The notes: generated from the letters alone by a model not told the origin. Shown: positions 8,661 to 17,947, numbered from the stretch's first letter. The stretch: DNA of 64,000 nt from Brucella grignonensis (GCF_002252505.1 NZ_NNRL01000163.1:439981-503980); one strand, 5' to 3'. A program made the numbers and translations.

Positions 8661-9776
8661 ATGGCGCGTATTGAAAAAGTTGAACTGCGCATGGTCGACC
8701 TTCCACCGAAGGTCAAGCGCACCGATGCGATCCAGAGCTTTGTCAGCCAGGAAACACCAATCGTCACCATCACCGATAGCGATGGTGCGGTCGGTACGGG
8801 CTACAGCTACACCATTGGCACCGGCGGCTCGTCCGTCATGCGCCTGTTGAACGACCATCTGGTGCCGCTGATCATCAATGAGGATGCGGATTGCATCGAG
8901 GCGATCTGGCGTAAGCTCGAATTTGCAACCCACGCCACAACCATCGGCGCGATCACCGCTTTGGCGCTCGCGGCCATTGATACGGCACTCTGGGATTTGC
9001 GTGCGAAAAAACAGAACCTGCCGCTGTGGAAGCTTGCAGGTGGTGCCAAGGATCGCTGTCCGCTTTATACGACCGAAGGCGGCTGGCTGCATATCGAAAA
9101 AGAAGCGCTGGTTGAGGATGCACTGCAAGCCAAAGCCAATGGCTTTTCTGGCTCCAAGGTGAAGATCGGCAAGCCGCATGGGTCGGAAGACTATGCGCGT
9201 CTTTCTGCTGTTCGTGCAGCCGTAGGCGATGGCTTTGAAATCATGACCGATTGCAATCAGGGCTTTACGGTGGACGAAGCGATCCGTCGCGCCGAGCGTC
9301 TGAAAGAACTTGATCTGGCGTGGATTGAAGAGCCGCTTCCGGCGGATGATCTTGACGGTCATATCCGCCTGACCCGTTCCACACCGACACCGATTGCAGT
9401 TGGTGAATCGATCTATTCGATCCGCCATTTCCGCGAATATATGCAGAAGGGCGCTTGCTCCATCGTGCAGGTGGATGTGGCGCGTATTGGCGGCATCACG
9501 CCATGGCTGAAAGTGGCACACGCCGCAGAAGCGTTCGACATTCCGGTCTGCCCGCACTTCCTGATGGAACTGCATGTCAGCCTCACCTGTGCCGTTCAGA
9601 ACGGGCGCTATGTCGAATATATTCCGCAGCTTGATGATCTGACCACCAAGGGCATGGAAATCCGTGATGGCCACGCTATTGCGCCGTCCGAGCCGGGCAT
9701 TGGCATTTCGTGGGATTGGGATGCTGTGCGTGCGCGGTCGGTTTCCGAATTCACCCGCGAGATCGTGAGGTCGTAA
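8661..9776 (+). CDS. Mandelate racemase/muconate lactonizing enzyme family protein
   Basis: The 371-residue enolase-superfamily protein has the mandelate-racemase subgroup residues: KxK at K166/K168, Mg ligands D197 (TDCNQ), E223 (WIEEP) and E249 (VGES), D272 and a general base H299 (CPHF). It should abstract the alpha proton of a sugar acid and either dehydrate or epimerise it. It is distinct from the L-fuconate dehydratase-like protein at 13432. The cluster may therefore process a second acid sugar, or this may be an epimerase feeding the main route. Its stop overlaps the next start by one base. Confidence 0.85.
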   Translation: MARIEKVELRMVDLPPKVKRTDAIQSFVSQETPIVTITDSDGAVGTGYSYTIGTGGSSVMRLLNDHLVPLIINEDADCIEAIWRKLEFATHATTIGAITALALAAIDTALWDLRAKKQNLPLWKLAGGAKDRCPLYTTEGGWLHIEKEALVEDALQAKANGFSGSKVKIGKPHGSEDYARLSAVRAAVGDGFEIMTDCNQGFTVDEAIRRAERLKELDLAWIEEPLPADDLDGHIRLTRSTPTPIAVGESIYSIRHFREYMQKGACSIVQVDVARIGGITPWLKVAHAAEAFDIPVCPHFLMELHVSLTCAVQNGRYVEYIPQLDDLTTKGMEIRDGHAIAPSEPGIGISWDWDAVRARSVSEFTREIVRS

Positions 9777-10108
9777 TGGCGCAGCGAATGGGCATGGTGA
9801 TCGGGCTGAAGCCTGAGAAAATCGCAGAATATAAAAAGCTGCACGCGAGCGTGTGGCCGGAAATTCTGGCGCTCATTTCCGAATGCAACATCACCAATTA
9901 TACGATCTTTCTGAAAGAACCGGAAAATCTCCTGTTCGGCACATGGGACTATGTCGGCACCGACTTTGAGGCCGACATGAAGAAGATGGCCGATAATCCG
10001 AAAAATCAGGAATGGTGGTCCGTCTGCATGCCATGTCAGAAGCCGCTCGAAACCCGCAAAGAGGGCGAGTGGTGGGCGATGATGGAAGAGGTATTCCATC
10101 ATGACTGA
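9776..10108 (+). CDS. L-rhamnose mutarotase family protein (probable L-fucose mutarotase role)
   Basis: The 110-residue protein belongs to the RhaM (DUF718) family: MVIGLKPEKIAEYKKLHA at the N-terminus, VWPEIL, an internal NYTIFL strand, and a tail with NQEWWSVCMPCQKPL. RhaM-type enzymes interconvert alpha and beta anomers of 6-deoxy-hexoses. I start it at 9776, where ATG overlaps the preceding TAA by one base; longer in-frame starts run into the enolase gene. It probably supplies the correct pyranose anomer to the sugar dehydrogenase. Its last 8 bases overlap the next gene. Confidence 0.85.
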   Translation: MAQRMGMVIGLKPEKIAEYKKLHASVWPEILALISECNITNYTIFLKEPENLLFGTWDYVGTDFEADMKKMADNPKNQEWWSVCMPCQKPLETRKEGEWWAMMEEVFHHD

Positions 10109-11180
10109 GGTTTTCGATCCGAAGACCCTGCGCCAGTGGTGGGCCAAGCCCACACAGCCAAAGCCTATCGTGATTTTCGGTGCAGGCAGTATCGTCGGTG
10201 ACGCGCATCTGCCTGCTTATCAAAAGGGCGGCTTTCCGGTTGCAGGTATTTTCGATCCCAATCTGGACAAGGCATCGGCACTTGCCGACCAATGGGGCGT
10301 GAAAGCTTTTGGAAGCCTTGAAGAAGCGATTGCTGTCGAAGGCGCGATCTTTGATCTCGCTACGCCACCATCGGCCCATGCTTCGATCCTCGCACAATTG
10401 CCGGAAGGCTCCGCTTGTCTCATCCAAAAGCCGATGGGCAGCGATCTTGTTGCAGCCACGGAAATTCTGAAAGTTTGCCGTGCGCGCAATCTCAAAGCTG
10501 CGGTCAATTTCCAGCTACGCTTTGCGCCGATGATGTTGGCACTTTATGATGCTGTCGATAAGGGCTTGCTTGGTGAAGTGGTGGATTTCGACGCGTGGCT
10601 GGCGCTTGCGACCCCTTGGGGTCTGTGGCCGTTCCTGAAAGGTCTGCCGCGCATCGAGATTGCCATGCATTCGATCCACTATCTGGATTTCATCCGCGGC
10701 CTGCTCGGCAATCCGCTTGGCGTTCACGCCAAAACGATTGGCCACCCGAACCACGATGTGGCCCAGACTCGCACTGCCGCGATCCTCGATTATGGCGACC
10801 GGGTCCGCTGCGCGCTGTCGGTCAATCACGATCATGATTTCGGCCGCAAGTTTCAGGCCTGCGAGTTCCGCATCTGCGGCACCGAGGGTGCTGCCTATGT
10901 GAAACTGGGCGTCAATCTCGACTATCCGCGCGGCGAACCGGACGAGCTCTGGATCAAGCCAAAAGGCGAGGGCGATTGGGTGCAGGTAGAGCTTCAAGGC
11001 GCTTGGTTCCCGGACGCATTCTTAAACCGCATGGCGCAGTTGCAGCGCTTTGGAACCGGCGAAGATGCAGAACTGATCGGCTCGGTCGAAGATGCTTGGC
11101 ACACCATGGCACTGGTCGAGGCCGCCTATCAGTCGAGCGCCGCGCCCGCCACGCCGCTTGCCGCAAAACCGGAGGTCTGA
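10101..11180 (+). CDS. Gfo/Idh/MocA-family oxidoreductase
   Basis: The 359-residue protein has a Rossmann dinucleotide site, [14 protein letters not shown] (about 25-38), the family motif QKPMG (here [10 protein letters not shown], the EKP-type lysine) and a C-terminal alpha/beta domain with [13 protein letters not shown]. Members are NAD(P)-dependent dehydrogenases of sugars or cyclitols. It could be the sugar 1-dehydrogenase missing from the fucose route, but such enzymes are usually other families, so this is inference. Translationally coupled to the mutarotase by an 8-base overlap. Confidence 0.8.
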   Translation: MTEVFDPKTLRQWWAKPTQPKPIVIFGAGSIVGDAHLPAYQKGGFPVAGIFDPNLDKASALADQWGVKAFGSLEEAIAVEGAIFDLATPPSAHASILAQLPEGSACLIQKPMGSDLVAATEILKVCRARNLKAAVNFQLRFAPMMLALYDAVDKGLLGEVVDFDAWLALATPWGLWPFLKGLPRIEIAMHSIHYLDFIRGLLGNPLGVHAKTIGHPNHDVAQTRTAAILDYGDRVRCALSVNHDHDFGRKFQACEFRICGTEGAAYVKLGVNLDYPRGEPDELWIKPKGEGDWVQVELQGAWFPDAFLNRMAQLQRFGTGEDAELIGSVEDAWHTMALVEAAYQSSAAPATPLAAKPEV

Positions 11181-11182
11181 TT

Positions 11183-11629
11183 ATGGCCGAACAGAAAATC
11201 TACTACGAAGATTATGAAATGAACCATGTGCGCCTCACCACGGGCCGCACCATCACCGAAACGGATTTCGTGGTTCACGCCGGGCATACGGGCGATTTCT
11301 TTCCACACCATATGGATGCGGAATTCGCCAAGACCCTGCCGGGTGGTCAGCGCATTGCCCACGGCACAATGATCTTTGCAATTGGTGTCGGATTGACCGC
11401 AACGCTGATCAATCCGGTTGCATTTTCCTATGGTTATGATCGTCTGCGCTTTATTCGTCCGGTTCATATCGGAGATACGATCCGCACGCGCGTGACAATC
11501 AGCGCTAAGGAAGATGACCCGAAGAGGGCCAATATGGGCCGCGTTACCGAGCGGTGCGAAGTGCTTAATCAGCGGGATGAAGTGGTGCTGGCTTGCGACC
11601 ACATCCTGCTTGTCGAACGGAAGGCTTGA
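11183..11629 (+). CDS. MaoC-like hot-dog dehydratase
   Basis: A 148-residue single hot-dog protein with the hydratase region [17 protein letters not shown] and [11 protein letters not shown], matching the MaoC pattern of a catalytic Asp and His before an AHG turn. It starts at 11183 two bases after the preceding stop, behind GGAGG. MaoC proteins hydrate or dehydrate acyl-CoA or, in some catabolic clusters, sugar-acid-like substrates. Together with the CaiB transferase at 180 it hints at a CoA-thioester branch in this cluster. Confidence 0.82.
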   Translation: MAEQKIYYEDYEMNHVRLTTGRTITETDFVVHAGHTGDFFPHHMDAEFAKTLPGGQRIAHGTMIFAIGVGLTATLINPVAFSYGYDRLRFIRPVHIGDTIRTRVTISAKEDDPKRANMGRVTERCEVLNQRDEVVLACDHILLVERKA

Positions 11630-11631
11630 AA

Positions 11632-12366
11632 ATGACGATACGATTTGATGGAAAAACCGCACTGGTGACAGCCGCAGCACAAGGCATTGGCCGCGCCAGC
11701 GTGCTGGCCTTTGCGGAAGCGGGTGCCAAGGTCTATGCGACCGATATCAACGAGGCCGCACTCAAGGAAATCGAAGGCGTTTCGGGCATTATCACCCGCA
11801 AGCTCAACGTGCTTGACGAGGTGGAAGTGAAGGCAGCGGTCGCCGAGATCGGCCAGGTCGATATCCTGTTCAACTGCGCGGGCGTCGTCCATGGCGGCTC
11901 AATCCTTGAGATGAAGGACGAAGATCTCGACTTTGCCGTCAATCTCAACGTCAAGGCCATGATCCGCACCATTCAGGCCGTGCTGCCGGGCATGCTGGAA
12001 CGCAAGGATGGCGCCATCGTCAACATGGCGTCGGTTGCTTCGAGCGTCAAAGGCGTGCCGAACCGGTTTGCTTATGGCGTCACCAAGGCGGCTGTCATCG
12101 GCCTCACCAAGGCTGTCGCTGCCGACTATGTTGCCAAGGGCGTCCGCTGCAACGCCATCTGCCCCGGTACGGTTGAAAGCCCGTCGCTTCAGGACCGTCT
12201 GCGTGCGCAGGGCGATTATGAAGAACAGCGCGCGGCATTCATCGCGCGTCAGCCAATTGGCCGTATCGGCCAGCCGGAAGAAATCGCCGATCTGGCGGTC
12301 TATCTCGCGGGTGCGACCTATACCACCGGTCAGGCTTATAACATTGATGGAGGCTGGACGATCTAG
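11632..12366 (+). CDS. Short-chain dehydrogenase, probable 2-keto-3-deoxy-L-fuconate dehydrogenase
   Basis: The 244-residue SDR has TAAAQGIGRA for the NAD(P) site, an NCAG motif, catalytic Ser in NMASVASSV, the YGVTK active-site pair, and a C-terminal PIGRIGQPEEIADLAVYLA. It resembles the 4-dehydrogenase that oxidises 2-keto-3-deoxy-L-fuconate in the Xanthomonas L-fucose pathway. The neighbouring FAH hydrolase and fuconate dehydratase support this. L-fucose 1-dehydrogenase is the main alternative. Confidence 0.82.
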   Translation: MTIRFDGKTALVTAAAQGIGRASVLAFAEAGAKVYATDINEAALKEIEGVSGIITRKLNVLDEVEVKAAVAEIGQVDILFNCAGVVHGGSILEMKDEDLDFAVNLNVKAMIRTIQAVLPGMLERKDGAIVNMASVASSVKGVPNRFAYGVTKAAVIGLTKAVAADYVAKGVRCNAICPGTVESPSLQDRLRAQGDYEEQRAAFIARQPIGRIGQPEEIADLAVYLAGATYTTGQAYNIDGGWTI

Positions 12367-12370
12367 GGTA

Positions 12371-12501
12371 GTCGATATTCAGGCTCTGGCGGCCTGCAAA
12401 TGGCATTTTTCTTCGCTTTCGGTGCTCATGTACCTTTAAGTACATTCCGCTCCGGTTCTCGAAAAACACCATTTTCGGCACGCCATAACCTGAATTTCGA
12501 C
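12371..12501. repeat. 131-base imperfect palindrome in the SDR-FAH gap
   Basis: The left arm (from GTCGATATTCAGG at 12371) and right arm (CCTGAATTTCGAC at 12489-12501) pair imperfectly along their whole length around a perfect core ATGTAC-CTTTAA-GTACAT (12428-12445). It fills the only large gap in the operon. Size and form recall the dispersed palindromic repeats described in Brucella, but I cannot compare sequences. The transcript would fold into a long hairpin between two co-directional genes. Confidence 0.7.
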
Positions 12502-12552
12502 AGCTCTAGGCATTCCACCGCCACCAATTCTATCCCCACAAGGAGTAAACTC

Positions 12553-13398
12553 ATGAAATTTCTTCGCTATGGCGAAACCGGTCAGGAAAAGCCGGGCCTT
12601 CTCGATGCGGACGGCAATATCCGTGATCTTTCCGCGCATGTCAGCGATTTGTCGGGTGCCGTTCTCAGCCCTGAAGCACTCGCCAAGCTCGGTTCACTGG
12701 ATGTCAATGCGCTGCCAAAAGTCGAAGGCAACCCACGCCTTGGCCCATGCGTTGCAGGCACCGGCAAGTTCATCTGCATCGGCCTCAACTATGCCGATCA
12801 CGCAGCAGAATCCGGCATGGCTGTACCACCAGAGCCGGTCATCTTCATGAAGGCAACCTCGGCAATCGTCGGTCCGAATGATGATCTGCTGATCCCGCGC
12901 GGTTCGGAAAAGACCGACTGGGAAGTCGAACTCGGCATCGTCATCGGCAAGACTGCGAAATATGTTTCGGAAGATGATGCGCTTGATTATGTCGCGGGCT
13001 ACTGCACGCTGCATGACGTTTCGGAACGCGCATTCCAGATCGAGCGCGCCGGTCAGTGGACCAAGGGCAAATCCTGCGACACGTTCGGCCCGACCGGCCC
13101 ATGGCTGGTGACGAAGGACGAGGTTGCCGATCCGCAGAACCTTGGCATGTGGCTCAAGGTCAATGGCGAAACCATGCAGGACGGCTCGACCAAGACCATG
13201 GTCTATGGCGTACGCCACCTCGTTTCCTATCTCTCGCAGTTCATGTCTTTGCAGCCGGGCGATATCATCTCCACCGGCACGCCTCCTGGCGTTGGCATGG
13301 GCATGAAGCCACCGCGCTATCTCAAGGCTGGCGATGTTGTCGAACTCGGCATCGAAGGTCTCGGCACGCAAAAGCAGAACGTGCGCGCTGACGTTTAA
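12553..13398 (+). CDS. Fumarylacetoacetate hydrolase family protein, probable 2,4-diketo-3-deoxy-L-fuconate hydrolase
   Basis: The 281-residue protein carries the FAH-family core: CIGLNYADHAAESG, FMKATSAIVGPND, the metal-binding DWEVELGIVIG, and the VSERAFQIE helix. C-terminal GDIISTGTPPGVG is also typical. The expected reaction is hydrolytic cleavage of a diketo deoxy-sugar acid to pyruvate and lactate, the last step of the pathway. The start follows AAGGAG and lies 51 bases after the palindromic repeat at 12371-12501. Confidence 0.86.
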   Translation: MKFLRYGETGQEKPGLLDADGNIRDLSAHVSDLSGAVLSPEALAKLGSLDVNALPKVEGNPRLGPCVAGTGKFICIGLNYADHAAESGMAVPPEPVIFMKATSAIVGPNDDLLIPRGSEKTDWEVELGIVIGKTAKYVSEDDALDYVAGYCTLHDVSERAFQIERAGQWTKGKSCDTFGPTGPWLVTKDEVADPQNLGMWLKVNGETMQDGSTKTMVYGVRHLVSYLSQFMSLQPGDIISTGTPPGVGMGMKPPRYLKAGDVVELGIEGLGTQKQNVRADV

Positions 13399-13431
13399 CT
13401 TTTTTGAGCATGCTCTGATCACGGATAAATC

Positions 13432-14709
13432 ATGACGAAAATCACTGATCTGCGCGTCTTCGATCTCCGCTTCCCGACTTCGCAAAGTCTGGACGGCTCT
13501 GACGCGATGAACCCGGACCCGGACTATTCGGCAGCCTATGTTATCCTCGATACGGATGACGAGGCGCTGAAGGGCCATGGCCTGACCTTCACCATTGGAC
13601 GCGGCAACGACATTTGCTGTCAGGCGATTCTCGCCATGCGTCATCTGGTCGTGGGTGCCTCGATGGATGATTTCCTCGCGGCCCCCGGCAAGTTCTGGCG
13701 CTACCTGACCGGTGACAGCCAGCTGCGCTGGATCGGTCCGGACAAGGGCGCGATGCATCTTGCCACCGGCGCTGTCGTCAACGCCTTCTGGGATTTGGCG
13801 GCAAAGCAGGCTGGCAAGCCGGTATGGCGGCTTGTCGCCGACATGTCGCCGGAAGAGATCGCCGATATTGTCGATTATCGCTACCTCACCGATGCGCTGA
13901 CCCGCGACGAAGCTGTCGAAATTCTGCGTAAAGCGGGAGCCGGCAAGGCCGAGCGTATCGCGAAGCTCGAAGCCAAGGGTTATCCTTGCTACACGACGTC
14001 TGCTGGCTGGCTCGGCTATGACGATGACAAGCTGCGTCGTCTTTGCCAGGAAGCCATCGACGAGGGTTTCAATCATGTGAAGATGAAGGTTGGCCGCGAT
14101 CTGGAAGACGATATTCGTCGTCTCACCATCGCGCGCGAAGTAATCGGCCCGGATCGTTATCTGATGATCGACGCCAATCAGGTCTGGGAAGTCGATCAGG
14201 CAATCGAATGGGTCAACAAGCTTGCCTTCTCCAAGCCGTTCTTCATCGAAGAACCGACCAGCCCGGATGATGTTGCAGGCCATCGCAAGATCCGCGAAGC
14301 CATTGGCGATGTGAAGGTTGCGACTGGTGAAATGTGCCAGAACCGCATCATGTTCAAGCAGTTCATCGCGGAAGGCGCTATCGACATCGTTCAGATCGAT
14401 TCATGCCGTATGGGTGGCCTGAATGAAGTTCTGTCCGTGCTGCTGATTGCTGCCAAGTACAACAAGCCGGTTTGGCCACATGCGGGTGGCGTTGGCCTGT
14501 GTGAATATGTGCAGCACCTTTCCATGATCGACTATGTGGCCGTTTCCGGCACCATGGATGGTCGTGTGATCGAATATGTCGATCACCTGCACGAACACTT
14601 CATCGAGCCATGCATCATCAAGGATGCGGCTTATATGCCACCATCGCTGCCGGGCTTCTCGATTGAAATGAAACCGCAGTCGATTGCGGAATATACGTTC
14701 AAGGGTTGA
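13432..14709 (+). CDS. L-fuconate dehydratase (enolase superfamily)
   Basis: A 425-residue mandelate-racemase-subgroup enzyme whose length and motifs fit L-fuconate dehydratase: KMK at K217/K219, Mg ligands D247 (IDANQ), E273 (FIEEP) and E300 (ATGEM), D323 and general base H350 in VWPHAGG. N-terminal FDLRFPTSQSLDGSDAMNPDPD is characteristic of the FucD/ENOSF1 group. It converts L-fuconate to 2-keto-3-deoxy-L-fuconate. This is the clearest marker of the pathway in the window. Last gene of the operon, closed by a terminator 30 bases on. Confidence 0.9.
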   Translation: MTKITDLRVFDLRFPTSQSLDGSDAMNPDPDYSAAYVILDTDDEALKGHGLTFTIGRGNDICCQAILAMRHLVVGASMDDFLAAPGKFWRYLTGDSQLRWIGPDKGAMHLATGAVVNAFWDLAAKQAGKPVWRLVADMSPEEIADIVDYRYLTDALTRDEAVEILRKAGAGKAERIAKLEAKGYPCYTTSAGWLGYDDDKLRRLCQEAIDEGFNHVKMKVGRDLEDDIRRLTIAREVIGPDRYLMIDANQVWEVDQAIEWVNKLAFSKPFFIEEPTSPDDVAGHRKIREAIGDVKVATGEMCQNRIMFKQFIAEGAIDIVQIDSCRMGGLNEVLSVLLIAAKYNKPVWPHAGGVGLCEYVQHLSMIDYVAVSGTMDGRVIEYVDHLHEHFIEPCIIKDAAYMPPSLPGFSIEMKPQSIAEYTFKG

Positions 14710-14738
14710 GAGCCAATTTTCGGCTTATCGTAAAATAA

Positions 14739-14770
14739 AAAGCCGCGCTGGAAAGCGCGGCTTTGTTTTT
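14739..14770 (+). terminator. Terminator of the fucose-type operon
   Basis: An 11-bp GC-rich stem (14739-14749 with 14754-14764, loop GGAA) is followed by GTTTTT. It ends the plus-strand operon and sits against the stop codon of the convergent transporter gene, so it may act in both directions. Confidence 0.92.
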
Positions 14771-15209
14771 AGAGGAAGCGGATCATCAATGCGCCGGAAA
14801 GCAACAGCACCGCACCAACAATGCGCCCGGCGGTGATTTCACGCACCGCAACGCCCATGAAGCCGATGCGGTCAGCAGCCAGTCCGGCCATCAATTGTCC
14901 AGCAACAGCAAGCCCCATCACGGCAGCAGCCCCGATACGCGGCGTCAGCAACACCGATGCGGTCACATAGATACAGCCAAGCGCACCGCCAGCCACGAAC
15001 AGCCAGCCCGCAGGCACGTTGAACGCTGGCATCGCACCCGTCGCGCGCGCGGTAATTCCGGCGATAACGGCAAGGATGACGGCACCGGAAAGAAACGAAA
15101 TCGCAGCAGCTGTTACCGGCGATCCCAATCCACGAGCCAGTGCGGCATTGATTGGCGCCTGAATAGCAATACAGGCACCCGAAAGAATGCCGAACAAGGT
15201 CCAGATCAT
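14769..15209 (-). CDS. Small multi-pass transporter of the DMT superfamily (DUF606/YdcZ-like)
   Basis: The 146-residue hydrophobic protein has five transmembrane segments and the AIQAPINAALAR motif seen in DUF606 proteins. I start at 15209 (MIWTLFG) because GGGGA lies just before it; the frame extends upstream to 15236. Function of the family is not established. It converges on the fucose-type operon and seems unrelated to it. Confidence 0.7.
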   Translation of the reverse strand: MIWTLFGILSGACIAIQAPINAALARGLGSPVTAAAISFLSGAVILAVIAGITARATGAMPAFNVPAGWLFVAGGALGCIYVTASVLLTPRIGAAAVMGLAVAGQLMAGLAADRIGFMGVAVREITAGRIVGAVLLLSGALMIRFL

Positions 15210-15377
15210 GGAAAATCCCCGCAAGATGTTAAACAAGCCGTTTGATGACAGGCGATATGCGCTGAAGCCTACCAGATAACATTCCCAATTATCTGTGGGA
15301 TGCAGTGGTCGCAGAAGACGTGCTGCAGATCAATCGCAGCAAAACAACAAGCCTCAGCCTCACTGAAAAGTGAAGCC

Positions 15378-15861
15378 TTATTTCTGTTCGCCGACAGAGA
15401 TCAGGTTTTTACCGCGCCGCTTGGCGTCATACATCAGTGCATCAGCTGCATAGAGAGCTGCCGTTACATCTGTCGGAGCCATGGTGAAGCTCACAAGGCC
15501 CATCGAAAAGCTCACGGGAAAGCCTTCACGCGCAACGGCATCATCAAACAAAGCCTTGATCTGCTGCGCTTCGGCAAGATCGCTTGCCTTTGTCCCGCCC
15601 AGACGCAGCACGATGAATTCATCGCCACCGGAACGTGCACTGACTTCATCCGGACGATTGCGCCCGGCCAGTGTTTCGCCGATCAGCTGCAGCAACTCGT
15701 CGCCAGCAGCGTGGCCACGCTCGTCATTGACTTGTACCGGTCGACATCAAAATAAAGCAGCGAGCCGGTGTTTGTGGCGTAGAAGCATGTCTCTCATCAA
15801 GAAAATTGGGCTGTTGCGATCAACTATCAAATGCGTGCCAGCCACTTGCTGAACGATCAGG
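15378..15861 (-). pseudogene. Decayed GGDEF (diguanylate cyclase) gene
   Basis: The readable 3' part (15378 to about 15695) encodes the second half of a GGDEF domain with the signature ARSGGDEFIV and the MYDAKRRGKN end. Upstream the expected N-terminal half is still visible but in other frames: YFDVDRYKS, then a shift into NDERGHAAGDELL, and LMRDMLLRHKHRLA in a third frame. At least two frameshifts separate these pieces near 15760 and 15735, so no full cyclase can be made. No sensory domain is seen before the bluB gene end at 15880. A sequencing error cannot be excluded, but two independent shifts argue for real decay. Confidence 0.75.
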
Positions 15862-15879
15862 CCAGCGGATGATTGTGAT

Positions 15880-16503
15880 CTATGATGTGCTCCAATGGAG
15901 GGGCGTATTTTCTTGCCATCCGTTCTCGTGCAGGAGGGGCGTATCGCTGGCGAAGCATGGCCAGCCGATACACAGATAAAAACTGAAATTCCAATGTTCT
16001 GGCGTGCTGAACAGGTGCTTCATTGCGTGTGGATCGAGAATAGAAACCATGCCGACACCAAGTCCGAGTGAACGGGCTACCAGATTGAGATTCTGGACTG
16101 CCATCGCTGTGCTTTGCTCCAGTGTGGTAGCCATTGTCTGTCGCCCGAGACCATGACCTTCAGCGGGGTCTGTTTCGGTGAAAATGGCGAGTTGAACCGG
16201 GGCTGTGCGGATAGCTTCCAGCTTCAGTTTCTCATATTCCCTGGCACGAGCCGGGTCGTAGATATTTGCTGCATCGCGGTTTGATTTTTCAAATAGATGA
16301 TGCACCGCCTCGCGCATTTTGGCGCTCTGGACGGCAAAGATTCTCCATGGCCGTGAATTTCCAACGGATGGTGCATAGGCCATTGCCTGTTGCAGCTTTT
16401 CGAGAATTTCATCGGAAACAGGATCAGATAGAAAATGGCGCACATCTCGCCGCCACCGCAGAATGCGGAAGAGAACATCTTGATCGGCAGGGGAAAATTT
16501 CAT
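15880..16503 (-). CDS. bluB: 5,6-dimethylbenzimidazole synthase
   Basis: The 207-residue flavin enzyme has the BluB hallmarks: WRRDVRHF near residue 17, APSVGNSRPWRIF, HGLGRQTMATTLEQST, GLGVGMVSILDP and the C-terminal LHENGWQEN. It fragments reduced FMN with oxygen to make the lower ligand of vitamin B12. It stands alone here, flanked by the GGDEF remnant and tRNA-Phe. Generic nitroreductases lack this combination of motifs. Confidence 0.88.
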   Translation of the reverse strand: MKFSPADQDVLFRILRWRRDVRHFLSDPVSDEILEKLQQAMAYAPSVGNSRPWRIFAVQSAKMREAVHHLFEKSNRDAANIYDPARAREYEKLKLEAIRTAPVQLAIFTETDPAEGHGLGRQTMATTLEQSTAMAVQNLNLVARSLGLGVGMVSILDPHAMKHLFSTPEHWNFSFYLCIGWPCFASDTPLLHENGWQENTPLHWSTS

Positions 16504-16586
16504 GAGTATTCCGGATTAAACTCACCGAATATCAGGTAACCGCTAAAGTGCTGCGCAATATCAGAAGATCATTGTCAGGAGAAAGA

Positions 16587-16662
16587 TGGTGCCCGGAGAC
16601 GGATTTGAACCGCCGACACGCGGATTTTCAATCCGCTGCTCTACCAACTGAGCTATCCGGGC
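16587..16662 (-). tRNA. tRNA-Phe (GAA)
   Basis: On the minus strand a complete cloverleaf begins GCCCGGATAGCTCAG, with anticodon stem GCGGATT-GAA-AATCCGC and a T arm GGCGGTTCAAATCCG; CCA is encoded. The anticodon GAA reads Phe codons. Confidence 0.97.
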
Positions 16663-16829
16663 ATCCTTGCAGTGATTTCTCACCGTGTGGCGGTGTTGGT
16701 GTCCGCCGGAAGTGGGTGGGTTATAGCATTAAATTTCGCGCTGTCCAGCACCCCATCGCAATTTTTATAAGATTTCTTATAAACACGCTAAAGTGCCGAT
16801 TTCACTGTGGAAATCGACGTTACCCAGCC

Positions 16830-17045
16830 TCAGTTGTCGTTTTCTTCCTCTTCTTCAATCGTTTTTCCAGGAATGACATAGCTTCCCGAAAGCCAGCGAT
16901 TGAGATCGATGCTTTTGCAACGTGGCGAGCAGAACGGATACGTATCACGAACTGATGGCTTACCACATTCAGGGCAGGGGCGAGTCGGGCGCAACGGTGT
17001 AACGCGCGAACCGGCAGCTGCAGATATATCTTTCTTGTCGCTCAT
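16830..17045 (-). CDS. yacG: DNA gyrase inhibitor YacG
   Basis: A 71-residue zinc protein with CPEC and CSPRC pairs around YPF and the [16 protein letters not shown] segment of YacG. It binds GyrB and restrains gyrase in E. coli. The acidic tail EEEEENDN is usual. I start at MSDKKD (17045), eight bases after the maf stop, rather than at the in-frame ATG inside maf. Confidence 0.92.
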   Translation of the reverse strand: MSDKKDISAAAGSRVTPLRPTRPCPECGKPSVRDTYPFCSPRCKSIDLNRWLSGSYVIPGKTIEEEEENDN

Positions 17046-17053
17046 GGGAATTC

Positions 17054-17686
17054 TCAGACCTTGCCGTTTATCCAATTGGTATAAATCGGATAGTCACCAT
17101 CGGCCAACAAGCTTACAGTTTCCTGCAAGGGGAGGCCAACCACATTGGTATATGATCCAACCAGCTTGACCACAAAGCTGCCTGCAAGCCCCTGAACGGC
17201 ATAACCACCGGCCTTGCCGCGCCATTCGCCCGAAGCGAGATAGGCGTCAATCTGTTTGCGCGTCAACCGCTCGAAACGCAGGCGCGTTTCTACAAGCGTC
17301 TGACGCAGGTTGCCGTTGGGCAGAATAAGGCACACGCCGGTGAAAACCTTATGCGTGCGTCCTGACAAAAGGCGCAAACATTCCCGTGCTTCGTCGTTGA
17401 TCTCTGCCTTGGGCAGGACACGACGTCCCACGGCAACAACCGTGTCAGCCGCCAGAACAAAAGCATTGGCGAAGTTTTCATCGCCCTTCAATTGTTCCTG
17501 TGCGGCTTTTGCCTTTTCACGCGCAAGACGACGCGCCAGTGAACGCGGATGTTCCGCGCGCTCAGGCGTTTCGTCAATATCTGCTGGCTGAATATGATCT
17601 GGCTCAATGCCGACCTGCCCCAGAAGCTCGATCCTGCGGGGAGAGCCGGAGGCAAGAACTAGCTTATGTTGCGCGCTCATAGACAA
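17054..17686 (-). CDS. maf: Maf-like nucleoside triphosphate pyrophosphatase
   Basis: The 210-residue protein has the Maf signature [14 protein letters not shown] near the N-terminus, LAREKA, the VLAADTVV segment and [11 protein letters not shown] near the end. It hydrolyses non-canonical or excess NTPs to monophosphates. A start six bases in (MSAQHK) is equally plausible. Stands between infA and yacG, the order usual in Rhizobiales. Confidence 0.93.
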   Translation of the reverse strand: MSMSAQHKLVLASGSPRRIELLGQVGIEPDHIQPADIDETPERAEHPRSLARRLAREKAKAAQEQLKGDENFANAFVLAADTVVAVGRRVLPKAEINDEARECLRLLSGRTHKVFTGVCLILPNGNLRQTLVETRLRFERLTRKQIDAYLASGEWRGKAGGYAVQGLAGSFVVKLVGSYTNVVGLPLQETVSLLADGDYPIYTNWINGKV

Positions 17687-17728
17687 GGCTTTTCCTGGAA
17701 CTAAGTTTCCTGAAAGATAGGCGGCTGC

Positions 17729-17947
17729 TTACTTGAAGCGGTATGTGATACGGCCTTTGGTCAGGTCGTAAGGGGTCATTTCGACCAGAACCTTGTCGCC
17801 AGCCAGAACGCGAATGCGGTTTTTGCGCATGCGGCCTGCGGTGTGCGCAATAATTTCATGTTCGTTTTCGAGCTTCACACGGAACATTGCATTCGGCAGC
17901 AGTTCCGTAACAACGCCCGGAAATTCGAGGACTTCTTCTTTCGCCAT
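17729..17947 (-). CDS. infA: Translation initiation factor IF-1
   Basis: The 72-residue S1-like OB-fold protein [13 protein letters not shown]...GRITYRFK is full-length IF-1, with AMFRVKLEN and [17 protein letters not shown]. It blocks the A site of the 30S subunit during initiation. The frame extends upstream but MAKEEV at 17947 is the family start. Confidence 0.97.
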   Translation of the reverse strand: MAKEEVLEFPGVVTELLPNAMFRVKLENEHEIIAHTAGRMRKNRIRVLAGDKVLVEMTPYDLTKGRITYRFK

